Source of the DNA: Agapetus fuscipes
Lineage: Eukaryota > Arthropoda > Insecta > Trichoptera > Glossosomatidae
DNA: 64,000 nt
Reading direction: 5' to 3'
NCBI GenBank assembly: GCA_951799405.1
Contig: OX637344.1
Coordinates: forward strand, 3,906,001 to 3,970,000
Shown: positions 29,410 to 39,706 of the stretch, piece after piece
Layout: each line of letters begins with the position of its first letter
Numbering within the stretch: position 1 is the first letter of the stretch
Notes under the pieces: model-generated
Database searches by the model: none
What the model saw: only the letters and a program-made list of their open reading frames with translations
Told to the model about the DNA's origin: nothing
Program-made: the position numbers and the translations under genes

Positions 29410-29703
29410 TTACGGGTGTTTTGCCAATGTAACCCCTATTTTACGCAACAACGACAAGGTGTTAATTTGAGATTGAGGTTTTCCCATGCTGTAAAAATGG
29501 TTCACTTTGCCAATGTCACCCCTGTTTCAGGTAAGGACGGCAAGAGTTGCAGGGTGTATATTCATTCGAGATTTGGTTTTTGTGTTGTAGGTTCACATGA
29601 GGCATGTGCAAGCGCGAACTTGTACGTGTCTGGTTGTGAGAATGCATGTAATATGAATCTCCAATGTAACATATCTTTGCAACTTAGATAAGATTAGATT
29701 ACA
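29410..29703 (+). repeat. LINE-tail unit, with a partial unit fused at its 5' side
   Basis: 29410-29485 is a degenerate piece, followed by a good copy from CCATGCTGTAAAAATGG to CAACTTAGATAAGATTAG. It closely matches the 61.4-61.6 kb copy (CACATGAGGCATGTGC, GTACGTGTCTGGTTGTG). A further 3' piece (AGCATGTGTAAGTACTAACTC) follows at about 29704-29805. Confidence 0.7.
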
Positions 29704-29805
29704 TTAGACACATACAGCATGTGTAAGTACTAACTCATAGGTGTCTACTTGTAGGCATACTTTAAAAATGAATCTTAATTGTTCACGTAACTTTGCATCT
29801 TAGAG

Positions 29806-31014
29806 TGTAAATTACGCTTTATTCCAATGTAAGACTACGAGTATATTGAGTCAAATTTAAATGAAAGTTCTTTGAAAAATATGAGGTGCCTTTTTTATAC
29901 CGTCTCAACCAATCGAGGGTTAAGTTATGGTATTAACGAAAAAAAAATGAGAAAATAAATCCTCCCCAATGGTCAGTGATACAAAAATAGAAATTCATCC
30001 ATTTTTGTCACAATAATGGGCATTGACAGATGATTGATCTTCCGGGGATTTTTTTGTATTTAATTATTTAGGGGATGATGGATGTCCTGTAAATAAATGT
30101 TTTGTATGACTGAAAAGAAAACTTTTCATGTATATTGGAAAGAATATAATATGTATTCGTATATCAAAGCTGTATTTATACGGGCAAAAAGTTTTTTTTT
30201 ACAAAAAAATGAATATTGATTGCAATAGATACGGATATGAAAAAGTAATAATTGGAAAATAAATTGTAAGTGATGTTTATTGTTTTTACAAAATAAATTT
30301 AAATTTATATTTTCAAATTTTATTACACCTTTGCGTTACATATATGTAACACACCCCAAATGTAAAATTATAAAAGGAATCAAATTTTGTTTATTATAAG
30401 CTTTATTACTTTTTTGTATTATTTGCGAAATTGTACACGGCTTATTAAAGGTTATTTTCAAATAAAATTTACTTTTCATATTTGTTTAACAAAATTATTT
30501 GTATGAAAACCTGTTTTTACTGTCAGTTATTAAAAATAATAAACTTAAACAAATAACTATTAATTAAAAAAATGTATTTTAATTAAATAACCAAAACTTT
30601 ACTTTAAACCTTTATTACTGCGATTTTTTTCAGGATTATTAAATAATGAATATTTTATTAAATTAAACTTTTTTCAAAAGAAAAATCCATTACTACAAGA
30701 AAGAGGAATGGCCGATAATTTGCACCCTGTAGGACGCTCCGTTGAACAAGTTTTTCCCCTGTAATGGATTCGTTATCTCTTTGTGTTATCATTTAATTAA
30801 ACATGCATTTTTATTATCTTGCGTTCCTTCCAGGCCTGAGGCAGTTCTCACTCTGAAACAATAATGAGCATGGTTATAGAAGATATTAATTAATATTCAC
30901 TTTTTAAATTAAATTCATTAAAACAAAGAACGAAGTAAGAAAGTGTAACACAAATTGTGTGAAAATATTGAAGAGAATTTATTTTTCAATTCATGCTCCC
31001 TTTCAAATGCTTCT
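29806..31014. other. AT-rich stretch without a gene
   Basis: Very AT-rich, no repeat partner recognised in this window and no supported frame. Confidence 0.45.
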
Positions 31015-31205
31015 TGACTGATTAGTATGAGGCTGGTTCCCCGTGCTGTAGAAATTGGTTCACCTTTGCAAATGCCACTCCGGTTTCAGGAAAAGGCTGC
31101 AGGAGTTGCAAGGTTTATGTTCATGTGAGGTTTGTTTATTTATATGCACATATGGAGAATTTCTAGGCGCGAAACTACATGCGCCTGTCTGTGGGCATGC
31201 TTAAG
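31015..31205 (+). repeat. LINE-tail unit
   Basis: GACTGATTAGTATGAGGCTGG to GTGGGCATGCTTAA. The 3' end abuts the next copy in the opposite orientation. Confidence 0.65.
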
Positions 31206-31452
31206 TATCTAAATCTAAATCTAAGCTGCAAAGATATGTATCATTTGAGATTCATATTAAATGCACTCCCACAAGCAGACATGCATAATTTCGCGCTTAC
31301 ACATGCTGCATGTGTACCTACAATTTAAAAAACCCAATCTCAAATGAACATAAGCCCTGCAGCTCTTGCCGACCTTCCCTGAAGCAGGGGTGACATTGGC
31401 AAAGTGAACCATTTTTTACAGTATGGCTAGTCAGCCGCATATGAGCCCTAAA
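31206..31452 (-). repeat. LINE-tail unit
   Basis: Near complete copy on the minus strand, tail to tail with the previous one, sharing the AATCTAAATCTAAGCTGC junction. Confidence 0.75.
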
Positions 31453-31565
31453 ATAATGTTAACATATCTTTGCAGCTTAAATGACAGATTATAGATCAAG
31501 ACCGAAAAAGGTATGGCTTGATTAGACTGGAAATACTGTGAAAGAATGCGATATACCTAGGGAAT

Positions 31566-31796
31566 CTAAAATCTAAGTTGCAAAGATATATTATCATTCA
31601 AAACTCATATCAAATGCATGCCTACAAACAGACACGTGTAAGTTTACGCTTACAAATGCTGAATTTGTACATACAAAATAAAATCCAAACCTCAAAACAA
31701 CATAAGCCCTACAACTTTTGCCAACCTTTCCTGAAACAAGTGAACCATTTTTTACAGTATGGGTGGTCAGCCTTATACCAACCTATAAGTCAAAAA
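31566..31796 (-). repeat. LINE-tail unit
   Basis: From ATCTAAGTTGCAAAGATA to ACCAACCTATAAGTCAAAAA. An internal deletion removes part of the GGTGACATTGGCAAAG block. Confidence 0.75.
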
Positions 31797-31834
31797 ATAC
31801 AAACAGTGTCAAAATGAATAAATATAAAAAAATG

Positions 31835-31985
31835 AAATGTACAAAAAGGTAATGGGTATGGAATTGAAAAGGAGATAAAATGAATTGAAAGGAAAAAAAG
31901 AAATTGAGGCAACTCTGCAGAGGCTTTTTCTTTGAACCCTAACAGAATAGTGACAGAGATACAGTCACCGTTTACAGATATATCA
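31835..31985 (+). pseudogene. RTE-like subfamily B, 3' end
   Basis: AAAAGGTAATGGGTATGGAA...GAGGCAACTCTGCAGAGGC then AATAGTGACAGAGATACAG, frameshifted and diverged. Confidence 0.5.
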
Positions 31986-32007
31986 GGCTGGCATATCTAT
32001 AGTGTAT

Positions 32008-32090
32008 AATCTAAGTTAAAAAGATGTGTTAACCTTCAAAACTCATATCAAATGCATGCCCACAAACAGACACGTGTAAGGAATGCATGA
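32008..32090 (-). repeat. LINE-tail unit, 3' fragment
   Basis: ATAATCTAAGTTAAAAAGATG to AAACAGACACGTGTAAGG, interrupted thereafter. Confidence 0.5.
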
Positions 32091-32099
32091 GCACGCATG

Positions 32100-33460
32100 T
32101 ACGAGAAAAAAGGTTTAAAAAATATTACTCATGTGAACCTCGTTTTGTCTTTTGAAAGAATGTAAAATTTCAGCAATTCTCCGTGACAGTTTTCATCCAT
32201 CGATAAATTTAACAATAACCGAAACCGCACGCGAAAAAAAAATCGGCAAAATATGAATTCAACTGAAAGGGGAAATTCGCATAAATAAGCTATTTTGCAA
32301 TTTGAGTTTGCCATAAATTAGGGCGGGCATCCCCCGAATCTTCGGGGAGAAGGGCTAATCCCCGTGTGGGAGGGAATTTTCCCGACAAAACAAGAATTTC
32401 CCCACATAAAGGCCATTTCAAAATCCCCACTTTTGTATCGACGTATTGAAAGCAAAGCTCGTTCACATATTTATTTTGTTTTGTTTTGTTGGCGCAAGGG
32501 ACGCGGAATTATTGCTTTGGAAAAGGTATTTCTGCAATATTATTTTTCGCGAAAATAACGAGTGGGTGTTGGAGACTTTTTTGAAAATATTTTTCATTTG
32601 AATTCTGAAATCTCTTTGAAATTTTTGCGTGGAAAACATCTTTTATATATGAATATTATTTTATTTTTCTGATCGTTTTGTTACTATGATAATTATTTCA
32701 CTTGAAAAGGCTAATTTTAATGTGTTGATGTTTTACATGAAATCTCCTTCTAAAAGTCTACAACGTCTCATGGAATAAAAGGCGGCTATTTAAAGATAAT
32801 AATAAAAATAAAGAAATTCTTGAAAATGAGATAAATCAATAGATACATAGAAAATATAATTTTCAATGTTTCCATACATATATTTATTTCATTTTGGAAA
32901 AAATCCTTGGTCGCCGTCTTTGGTTGTACACTAATATTGCTAAAACAATATTGCTTGAAATGATAAATAATTAAAGACGGTGACTCTAAGATTTATTTAA
33001 CTGAATTTTTAAAAGTTAAGAAAATTATATTCGTTGTGTTTTTATAGATTTACCTAATATTAGAAAAAAAATGTAAAAAAATATTCAATTTTAATTTGTA
33101 TGGCTTTTGTAGCAACACTGTGAAAATTCATGTATATTTATTTCTACTTCATTTTATAGAACCAAAACAATTTTAATACAGAAAGTAGGGTGTCTAAATT
33201 TTCACTCAGCAAGAAACTTTTGTAACAGTGAAACTTTTGTTGTTTCCTGAGGTGACACTGATAGGTTTGTTTCTAGTTGAGTGGTCACCTGTGTGGTGTT
33301 TCCGAGTGAGTAATAGTGACTTTCACTCGATAAATAACAAAGTTTCCCCCGGCAAGAAACCAAGGGATGAAAAACAAACATTTGAAAGCGTGAGACAAAT
33401 ACTGAAGAGGTCTTAAAAATGCCCAGTCATCGAAGTCAACCTATAATCTAAATTGTGAAT
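32100..33460. other. unique-looking stretch without a gene
   Basis: No supported coding sequence. Contains a perfect 7-bp hairpin CCCCGAA-TC-TTCGGGG at 32332-32347, next to CCCCGTGTGGGAGGG. Otherwise AT-rich. Confidence 0.4.
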
Positions 33461-33464
33461 TTGC

Positions 33465-33645
33465 AACTAAGCTACACACACCACGATGTTTTTGAAAGAG
33501 TGTCACGTGCCGAGAGGAACCTATTTATTTTGACAAATGAGAGAGACAGTTGTACGCTAACCACTTCACTTAACGTTTGGATTTCCCTACTCCCGGTGTG
33601 TTCTCATTAATTGTCTTTAAAGGCTGAGTACACTTTACCGGCCAT
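33465..33645 (-). mobile_element. SINE family A, old truncated copy
   Basis: AACTAAGCTACACACACC to AAAGGCTGAGTACACTTTACCGG. Only the 3' two thirds remain; the tRNA head is missing. Confidence 0.6.
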
Positions 33646-33682
33646 AAATTTTTGAATTTTAAATTTGAAGAACCATACTCGG

Positions 33683-33920
33683 AAATCTAAGTTGCAAAGA
33701 TAAATAAAAAAATTAAAATTCATAACAAATGCATGACCACAAACAGACGCGTGTAAGTTTGTGCCTACAAATGTTTCATGTGTACTTACAAAATTCAAAT
33801 CCGAACCTCAAATGAAAATAAACTCAATTTTGGCTGCCCTTCTCTGAAACAGGGGTGACATTGGCAAAATGAACCATTTTAAACAGTATGGATGGTCATT
33901 CTCATGCCAACCTATAAGTA
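33683..33920 (-). repeat. LINE-tail unit (solo copy)
   Basis: AATCTAAGTTGCAAAGATAA to CCAACCTATAAGTAACG, full length. Confidence 0.75.
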
Positions 33921-34309
33921 ACGGGAAATATTTTTGTAATCCAAATTAGTTTTAAAGTTTTAATCAAGTCTTAAAACTATGTTTTCCAAACTGAAAACAA
34001 GGCTCAACCCTTGTTTTGTGGTTTTACTGATTCAATTATAATCCAAGGATTAAGTATATAGGATTATTCAGTATTAGTTGTGGACAAAATACTCGCATTC
34101 TTTTTTTGCATATTTAACACTTAAATTCACATCGAATGGGTTAGTGTGAGTTTAGTCCATGTCTTTGAATAGCCCTTTTAGTATGATTATAATCGATTAA
34201 CTAAATACGTGATATTAACCCATTAAAATAATGGGTTAATTAAATTGAATATATTGAAAGTTAGGGTGTGGCAATATCTTCCATCATTTATAGCTTTATC
34301 GAAATTGCC
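33921..34309. other. no gene recognised
   Basis: AT-rich, no repeat or frame recognised. Confidence 0.4.
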
Positions 34310-34365
34310 GGGAAGAACGCGGCAAGCAGTTACATTATATGTGTAGCTTAGTTGCGCTGCGTTTA
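34310..34365 (+). repeat. SINE family A tail fragment
   Basis: AAGAACGCGGCAAGCAGTTAC then TATGTGTAGCTTAGTTGCG. An inverted scrap of the same tail lies at 34442-34470. Confidence 0.6.
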
Positions 34366-34519
34366 ATGTGACTATATTTAACTTAAAATTATTATTGGAT
34401 TTTCAAAGTAAGATATTTATTCCAAGTTCATTAAATAAAAAATGCAACTAAGCCACACATATATTGAACCTTCTTCTTCTTTTTGTGCCACTTCTTTTGA
34501 AGATCGGCGATCATCATGA

Positions 34520-34890
34520 CTATGTTGACTTCAGAGGCTGCGGCTTGGTGGTGACAGGGACTTGGTGCTTCTGCCGAACCACTGTCACAGTTTTTTTCAG
34601 CCACGATGTCCTTCGGCGTCCCTGAGATCTTCTCCCCTCAATCATACCCTGTATGATAAGATGAAGGAGACGGTACTTCTCATCTCTCAAAATGTGACCG
34701 AAGTACATAAGCTTTCTCTGCTTAATGATTGGCAGAAGCCCTTTTGTAGTGCGCATTCGTTGGAGGACTTCTTCATTGGCGATTCGATCACGCCAAGAGA
34801 TCCGAAGCATTTTTCGGTATAGACACATCTCAAACGCTTCAATTCATCTCTGCAGTGCCTGTGTGAGCGTCCATCCCTCCATACCATATC
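34520..34890 (-). pseudogene. LINE C-terminal fragment
   Basis: Minus strand reads MEGWTLTQA, then RKMLRISWRDRIANEEVLQR, KQRKLMYFGHILRDEKY, GRRSQGRRRTSWLKK, and in a shifted frame ASEVNIVMMIADLQKKWH. These are typical of the C terminus of arthropod endonuclease-reverse transcriptase LINEs. A frameshift lies near 34590 and there is an AAGAAGAAG tail at about 34480. Related fragments at 156-201 and 23945-24220. Confidence 0.75.
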
Positions 34891-34899
34891 CCTCCATAC

Positions 34900-34975
34900 A
34901 TGCCGCGTTGACCCCGAAGGGTTTCGCATGTGGCAAGTACAACCTATTTATTTTTACAGGTAAGAACACGGCTCA
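34900..34975 (-). repeat. SINE family A fragment
   Basis: CCCGAAGGGTTTCGCATGTGGC...CCTATTTATTTTTACAGGTAAG, the 3' body segment only. Confidence 0.6.
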
Positions 34976-35031
34976 GGTTTGTCAACGACGATGCCATGTT
35001 GAAAGCACCGGTTCTCATCATAACACCGAAG

Positions 35032-35739
35032 TTAAGGCGTGTTATAAAGCTAAATCTGCCATTTTTGTTTCTTACACTTTATGGTCTTAGCAAAATAGTT
35101 ACAGTAATGAAAAAAATCAAGCATGTTTATTAATTTTTTATCTTAACTATAAAGCTTGAACAAAATATATAACTTAAGAATTGCTGCCACAAAAAAATAT
35201 AAAAAAAACGCGTTTTTTTACATTTTTAGCTTTTTTTTCGTGTGTGCTGTATTTTGGATTTTTTTTTTTTGCTTTTTAATAACAGAACTATACATTGTTT
35301 AGGTTCCGTACTCAACATTTTTTTCATAATGTCAATAGTTTTTGAGTAAATATGGAAAAACTGTGTTCTTTGATTGAATTAAAATTTAATTCATTTAGTA
35401 GTTTCAGTTTTCCCATATTTACTCAAAAACTATTGACATTATAAAAAAAATGTTTAGTACGGAACCTAAATAATGTATAGTTCTGTAATTAAAAAGCAAA
35501 AAAAAAAAATTTCCAAATTACAGCACACACGAAAAAAAAGATAAAAATGTAAAAAAACGCGTTTTTTTAAATATTTTTTTGTGGTAGCAATTCTTAAGTT
35601 ATATATTTTGTTTAAGCTTTATAATTAAGATAAAAAATTAATAAACATGATTGATTTTTTTTATTACAGTAACTATTTTGCTAAGACCATAAAGTGTAAG
35701 AAACAAAAATGGCAGATTTAGCTTTATAACACGCCTTAA
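35032..35739. mobile_element. 708-bp palindromic foldback element with TTAA ends
   Basis: Arms of about 325 bp (35032-35357 and 35408-35739) around a short centre. The tips read TTAAGGCGTGTTATAAAGC and its inverse, so both ends carry TTAA. The sub-terminal block (TCTGCC, TTGTTTCTTACACTTTATGG, TTAGCAAAATAGTTACAG) is also the interior of MITE-1. No transposase. TTAA ends hint at piggyBac-type targeting, but TTAA is itself palindromic and may be element sequence. Confidence 0.8.
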
Positions 35740-35793
35740 GCAACATTGGGCGCGGATGCTACCTGGATGGGTGGCCGCGTGTCGTTGGCATCT

Positions 35794-36105
35794 TGAACCG
35801 GTCCGTAGTCCATTGGCAACACTTCGGACTCGTTAATGGAAGGTTGTGGATTCAGATCCCGGCGGAGCACAAAAATATACCATTTATATTTCCAAATATG
35901 CTCTTCGCTGAGTTGAACAAATTCATAAAATCTTAACCAAAGACCGGTCACTAAAGGTCCATCCAGCCTTACAGCAACTGAGTCTTGCTTGAGTATTAGC
36001 GCTTTGTAGCGACGACCAAGCTCATACACCTCAGTGGTACTAAAAGTGTCATAGACCCCTAGAGCCTCTAGAATCTAGGGAGTCTCCCGCACAGGAATTC
36101 TTAAA
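35794..36105 (+). mobile_element. SINE family B
   Basis: Head ACCGGTCCGTAGTCCATTGG, B box altered to GGATTCAGATCC, full body, and the first tail type to CCCGCACAGGAATTCTT plus an A run. Confidence 0.85.
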
Positions 36106-36112
36106 AAAAAAA

Positions 36113-36197
36113 GGTAGGGCTTGAACCGACGCTAGTGTCAATAAGGCAGATTCGAGTGCCAACGACGCCTTATCCCCTTGACCATCCCAGCGACGAA
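36113..36197 (-). repeat. tRNA-Ser/Leu-like fragment
   Basis: The minus strand begins CGCTGGGATGGTCAAGGGGAT, continues GGCGTCGTTGGCACTCGAATC and ends CGGTTCAAGCCCTACC. This resembles a class II tRNA head with A and B boxes. It lies immediately after the A run of the preceding SINE and matches 1161-1236. Confidence 0.5.
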
Positions 36198-36749
36198 TTT
36201 GAATGCGATTATCAAATTTATAGCAGTTATTAATGCTACCTTTAGGTATGTTTTTGTTTTTACAATTATTTCCTCAAAGCTTTTATAATTCAACAAACAT
36301 ATTTTTCCGCTCTCAATTATGCAAACATAAATAATTCAAGCCTTTTGTTTATTTTTTACCAATATTGTCATCCATTTGTTCGCCCACACAGGCATTGTAA
36401 TTCATTTAGTTGGGAATTAAAAAGGATGCGCCCAATTTAACAGATTATTTTTTCCAAAACAATGGCGCGTTTATGTAAAAGTATGTGTGCTGGAATGTTT
36501 TTGGACCCAGCCAGAGGTTTGATGTGGATTTGGAAACCGTAAAGGTAATCCGGGCTTACGGTTCCTTTCTGTTGGGACGGGTTCAAACCAGGCCAGTAAA
36601 AAGCGACCTCTAATAGGTGTTTGGTTTTTCTAATGTGAGTTTTTCTGAAAAATCATAATGTGATACAGTTTAAAACATGTAAATTCAATTCAAATACTTG
36701 TAAAAAAATACGATATTTCAATCAAGTATCATCAAACTATGAAAATCGA
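36198..36749. other. no gene recognised
   Basis: Unique-looking; no supported frame. Confidence 0.4.
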
Positions 36750-36980
36750 ATATAATCTAAGTTGCAAAGATATTTAAAATTCAAAACTCATATAAAATAC
36801 AAGCCCACAAATAGATACGTGAAATACTGAATGTGTATTTACAAATTAAAATCCAAACCTCAAATGAACATAAACCTTCCAACTTTTGCCGACTTTCCCT
36901 GAAGAAGGGGTGACATTGGTAAAGTGAACCATTTTTTACAGTATGGGTGGTTAGCCTTATACCAACCTATAAGTCAAGGC
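36750..36980 (-). repeat. LINE-tail unit (solo copy)
   Basis: ATAATCTAAGTTGCAAAG to CCAACCTATAAGTCAAGGC. The boundary matches the CCTTGACTTATAGG start of other copies. Confidence 0.75.
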
Positions 36981-37432
36981 ATTGACACTAAAGCCTAGTA
37001 TTTTCAATTTTAGCTTATGTGACTTTAAATTGTTAAAAAAAAGTATTCACACAATTGACATACATAACTGCGTCCTTTTCATTTTGTATAAATGCGCTTT
37101 ACTAACGTCGAAAATACCGGGATTCAGATAGCAATCGCATACTGTCTTGGTTTGTATGAGACATTGACTCCACTCCAGCACCATCTGTTTCAGAACACTT
37201 GTTGGGGTTAAGCCCTGTAAGGGTAAATCCTCCCCTCAAAGCCAAAAATCACAGTCCACACCTGGGCCGCTAAATGATAAAATAACGACAGGGGTAAACT
37301 TTCACTTGCCGTATTATTATAATACTGGAGATTCATTTTGAAAACCTGCGGGGTTTGCTAACCATGATATTTTTTTAAATAGAAAATTGAATCAAAAGTT
37401 AAAATTAACTTAAAATAATATCTATACCTTAA

Positions 37433-37665
37433 CGGGGCTATTCTTAGACATTTTAGACGCCCGTGAAACCCACGCTTTGAAAAAACTAATGATGCATTTG
37501 TATGAAGACCTGTCAATCCAAGATGGCCGCAAATGAACAGCTGATTACTCTTCATACAAATATTACCAAAATTCGGTAGGTGGTTATGAAACTTTCAGCA
37601 AAGTCATCATTAGTTTGTCAAAGCGTGGGCTCAACGGGCGACTAAAATGTCTAAGAATAGTCCCG
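37433..37665. mobile_element. MITE-2 copy
   Basis: CGGGGCTATTCTTAGACATT to the inverse CTAAGAATAGTCCCG. Inner inverted blocks present. Confidence 0.85.
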
Positions 37666-37904
37666 TAAAAGTATAACCAAATAAGTGGCATATGAAGCTT
37701 ACATGGGTTTTTTCACATAAATGTACCCTTTTTTCTATTTTCTACGAGAGAAATCAAAAGAAAACTGTGGAATCTTGTTGCTTAGAAGTTTATTATGAGC
37801 ACTGCTTTATACCTTATACAGTTAACTTTATACAGTTAACTGAGAAGTCAGTCAAATCAGTGAATCAGCATTTATTCCGTTTTACCTTTATGGTGGCTGT
37901 ATAA

Positions 37905-38012
37905 GGATGATTTATTTCGTGAGCGCTGTTTTTATGTGGGCCTTTGATGAATAACATACATGAATTTTTCAACGCAGCGAAGAGAATATTTGGAAATATA
38001 AATAGTATATTT
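37905..38012 (-). repeat. SINE family B fragment
   Basis: AGGATGATTTATTTCGTGAGC then AACGCAGCGAAGAG and TATATTTTGTGCTCC. An internal deletion removes the middle. Confidence 0.55.
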
Positions 38013-38029
38013 TGTGCTCCTTCAGGCAG

Positions 38030-38105
38030 CCCTGGAGGCAGCTCAGCTCAGCCCAGAGGCTCACCCTCAGTGTAATGGCGACAGAGTTACATTTACAGTT
38101 ACTTC
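38030..38105 (+). repeat. RTE-like subfamily B terminal fragment
   Basis: GGAGGCAGCTCAGCTCAGCC...AATGGCGACAGAGTTAC matches the 3' terminus of subfamily B. Confidence 0.45.
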
Positions 38106-38522
38106 CGGATTCGAACTCACGACCAGACACCAAAAATCAGATCCCCCTTTTCAACAGCCTGATTGTAAAGGTTCTTTAATGGGAGTACAGCTTACGAGTA
38201 CTAAAAAAAACTCCTCACGAAAACCAGCATTCATTGAAAGTTTTTTCTGTCCAGTGGTTAGAGAACCCGATTCTTGTCACGTTTGTCCGCGGTTTCGGAT
38301 AAAACACCTGAGCTGCTGTTTGTTCTGTGATTTACAACGCAACAGAAAAAAAAAACACCACGAATGCTTTATACACCGTGCACTGTTCTTAATCTAACTT
38401 TGGGTGATTGAAATATATTGAAAACTCGTGACTTAAAACATCGATTCGAAAATTGAGGTGAAAGGTTTTTCTTGATCAGAAAAATGTGCGTTATGTGAGT
38501 GTGTCTTCTTTAAATTTCAGTT
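38106..38522. other. no gene recognised
   Basis: An open frame to 38397 contains CPVVREPDSCHVCPRF and CCLFC but the nucleotide sequence looks partly tRNA-like (GTGGTTAGAGAACCCGATTC), so I do not call a gene. Confidence 0.35.
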
Positions 38523-38768
38523 CTGTACCCTTAGTACGAATTGCAAAATTTGAGTAAAGTTAAGTTTACGGAAAGGATTAAAGAGTGATTTCCCCCAAAA
38601 TCTGCCGTTTTTGTTTGTTTGAACTTCATTTTCTTCATCACTGTAACTCTTTTGCTAAGACCATAAAGTATAAGAAACAAAAACGGCAGAGTTTTGGAGA
38701 AATTACTCATGAATATTTTCCGTAAACTTTACTTTTCTCAAGTTTTGCAACTCGTACTCAGGGTACAG
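38523..38768. mobile_element. MITE-1 copy
   Basis: CTGTACCCTTAGTACGAATTG to the inverse CGTACTCAGGGTACAG. Internal palindrome around the AATCTGCCGTTTTTGTTTG and AAACAAAAACGGCAGA blocks. Confidence 0.85.
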
Positions 38769-38849
38769 TTTTTAAACAAGTTATTCGTAGTTACGTAAAA
38801 ATATTTTTAGGTACATTTGACATTATGTGATATTTTTACCTGGCATATA

Positions 38850-39077
38850 GCCCGGTCGATAGCTCAGTTGGTAGAATGTTTGAATTTCATGCCGAGAGCT
38901 CAAGTTCGAATCCCACTGAGAGGGTCAGAAATGATTTCCCGTTTCGGTATTTATTTTGAACCCGAAATAAAAATACCGGTAAGGTTTATACTAACCCTTC
39001 ACAAGAAATGAGTACCAGCCCCTCGGGAGCTAAGAAACCCCCGTTTCAACTGAAGTGGTTGGCGTAAAACTGGCCCT
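38850..39077 (+). mobile_element. SINE family A, 3'-truncated
   Basis: Well kept tRNA head GGTCGATAGCTCAGTTGG with B box AAGTTCGAATCCC. It ends at GGCGTAAAACTGGCCCTA, where a LINE-tail unit begins, so the 3' tail is missing. Confidence 0.8.
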
Positions 39078-39300
39078 ATAATCTATGTTTCGCAGATATG
39101 TTAACATTTAAAATTCATATTAAGTGCATGCCCACAAACAGACGCGTATAAGTTCGCGCTCACAAATGCTGCCAAATCCAAACCTCAAATGAACCCTGCA
39201 ACTTTTTTCGAACTTCCCTGAAACAGGGGTGACATTGACAAAGTGAACTATTTTTACAATGTTGGTGGTCACTCTCATACCAACCTTTAAATCAAGGATC
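39078..39300 (-). repeat. LINE-tail unit
   Basis: ATAATCTATGTTTCGCAGAT to CCAACCTTTAAATCAAGG, with a deletion around the TTTGTAAGTACA block. Confidence 0.7.
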
Positions 39301-39414
39301 TACGCCATAATAACTAAATAGAGTTGATGAGCCGACATTAAATTCACTTGTCCATAACAAAAATTAAAGATATTAATCAATAAGGAAAAATATGAAAAAG
39401 GTTGTAAACATTAA

Positions 39415-39699
39415 TTTCGGGGCCACATAAAACAAGCAAAGGAAACAATTTTCTCCTTTGAGGTCACGTGTGAGCGCCTGTGCAAATTTGTTAAACTTCA
39501 CATCCGCGCGGCTAATGAAATTTCGGCGCCAAAACGTAATGCAATTTCCCTCTCTTTTGGTGAGCCCGCGGTACTTAGCGAAGCCGAATACGAAATGATA
39601 AATCCAGAAGGGTTTATGATCATTAGCGACCCGAAGATAAGTGAAACGGAACCATTCAGCAACTCCATAGAAGTTGATACAATTAACAAACAAATTTAG
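39415..39699 (+). CDS. unidentified open frame, possible exon
   Basis: A plus-strand frame of 94 codons without an ATG start, ending TAG at 39697-39699. It reads FRGHIKQAKETIFSFEVTCE, later SFGEPAVLSEAEYEM and NPEGFMIISDPKISETEPFS. Base composition is less AT-rich than the flanks and the amino-acid mix looks protein-like. A minus-strand frame also spans the region (39373-39693), so the coding strand is not certain. No family recognised. It stops just before a 5'-truncated LINE copy. It could be a host exon, a fragment carried with the LINE by 5' transduction, or chance. Confidence 0.3.
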   Translation, partial: FRGHIKQAKETIFSFEVTCERLCKFVKLHIRAANEISAPKRNAISLSFGEPAVLSEAEYEMINPEGFMIISDPKISETEPFSNSIEVDTINKQI

Positions 39700-39706
39700 A
39701 GAAAGA

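Noticed and set aside
32332..32347. Rho-independent terminator
   Set aside because: Perfect hairpin but no U run and the DNA is eukaryotic; kept only as a structural note.
38014..38397. 127-codon frame with several cysteines
   Set aside because: Starts in an RTE-like terminal fragment and contains tRNA-like nucleotide sequence; no ATG and no domain.
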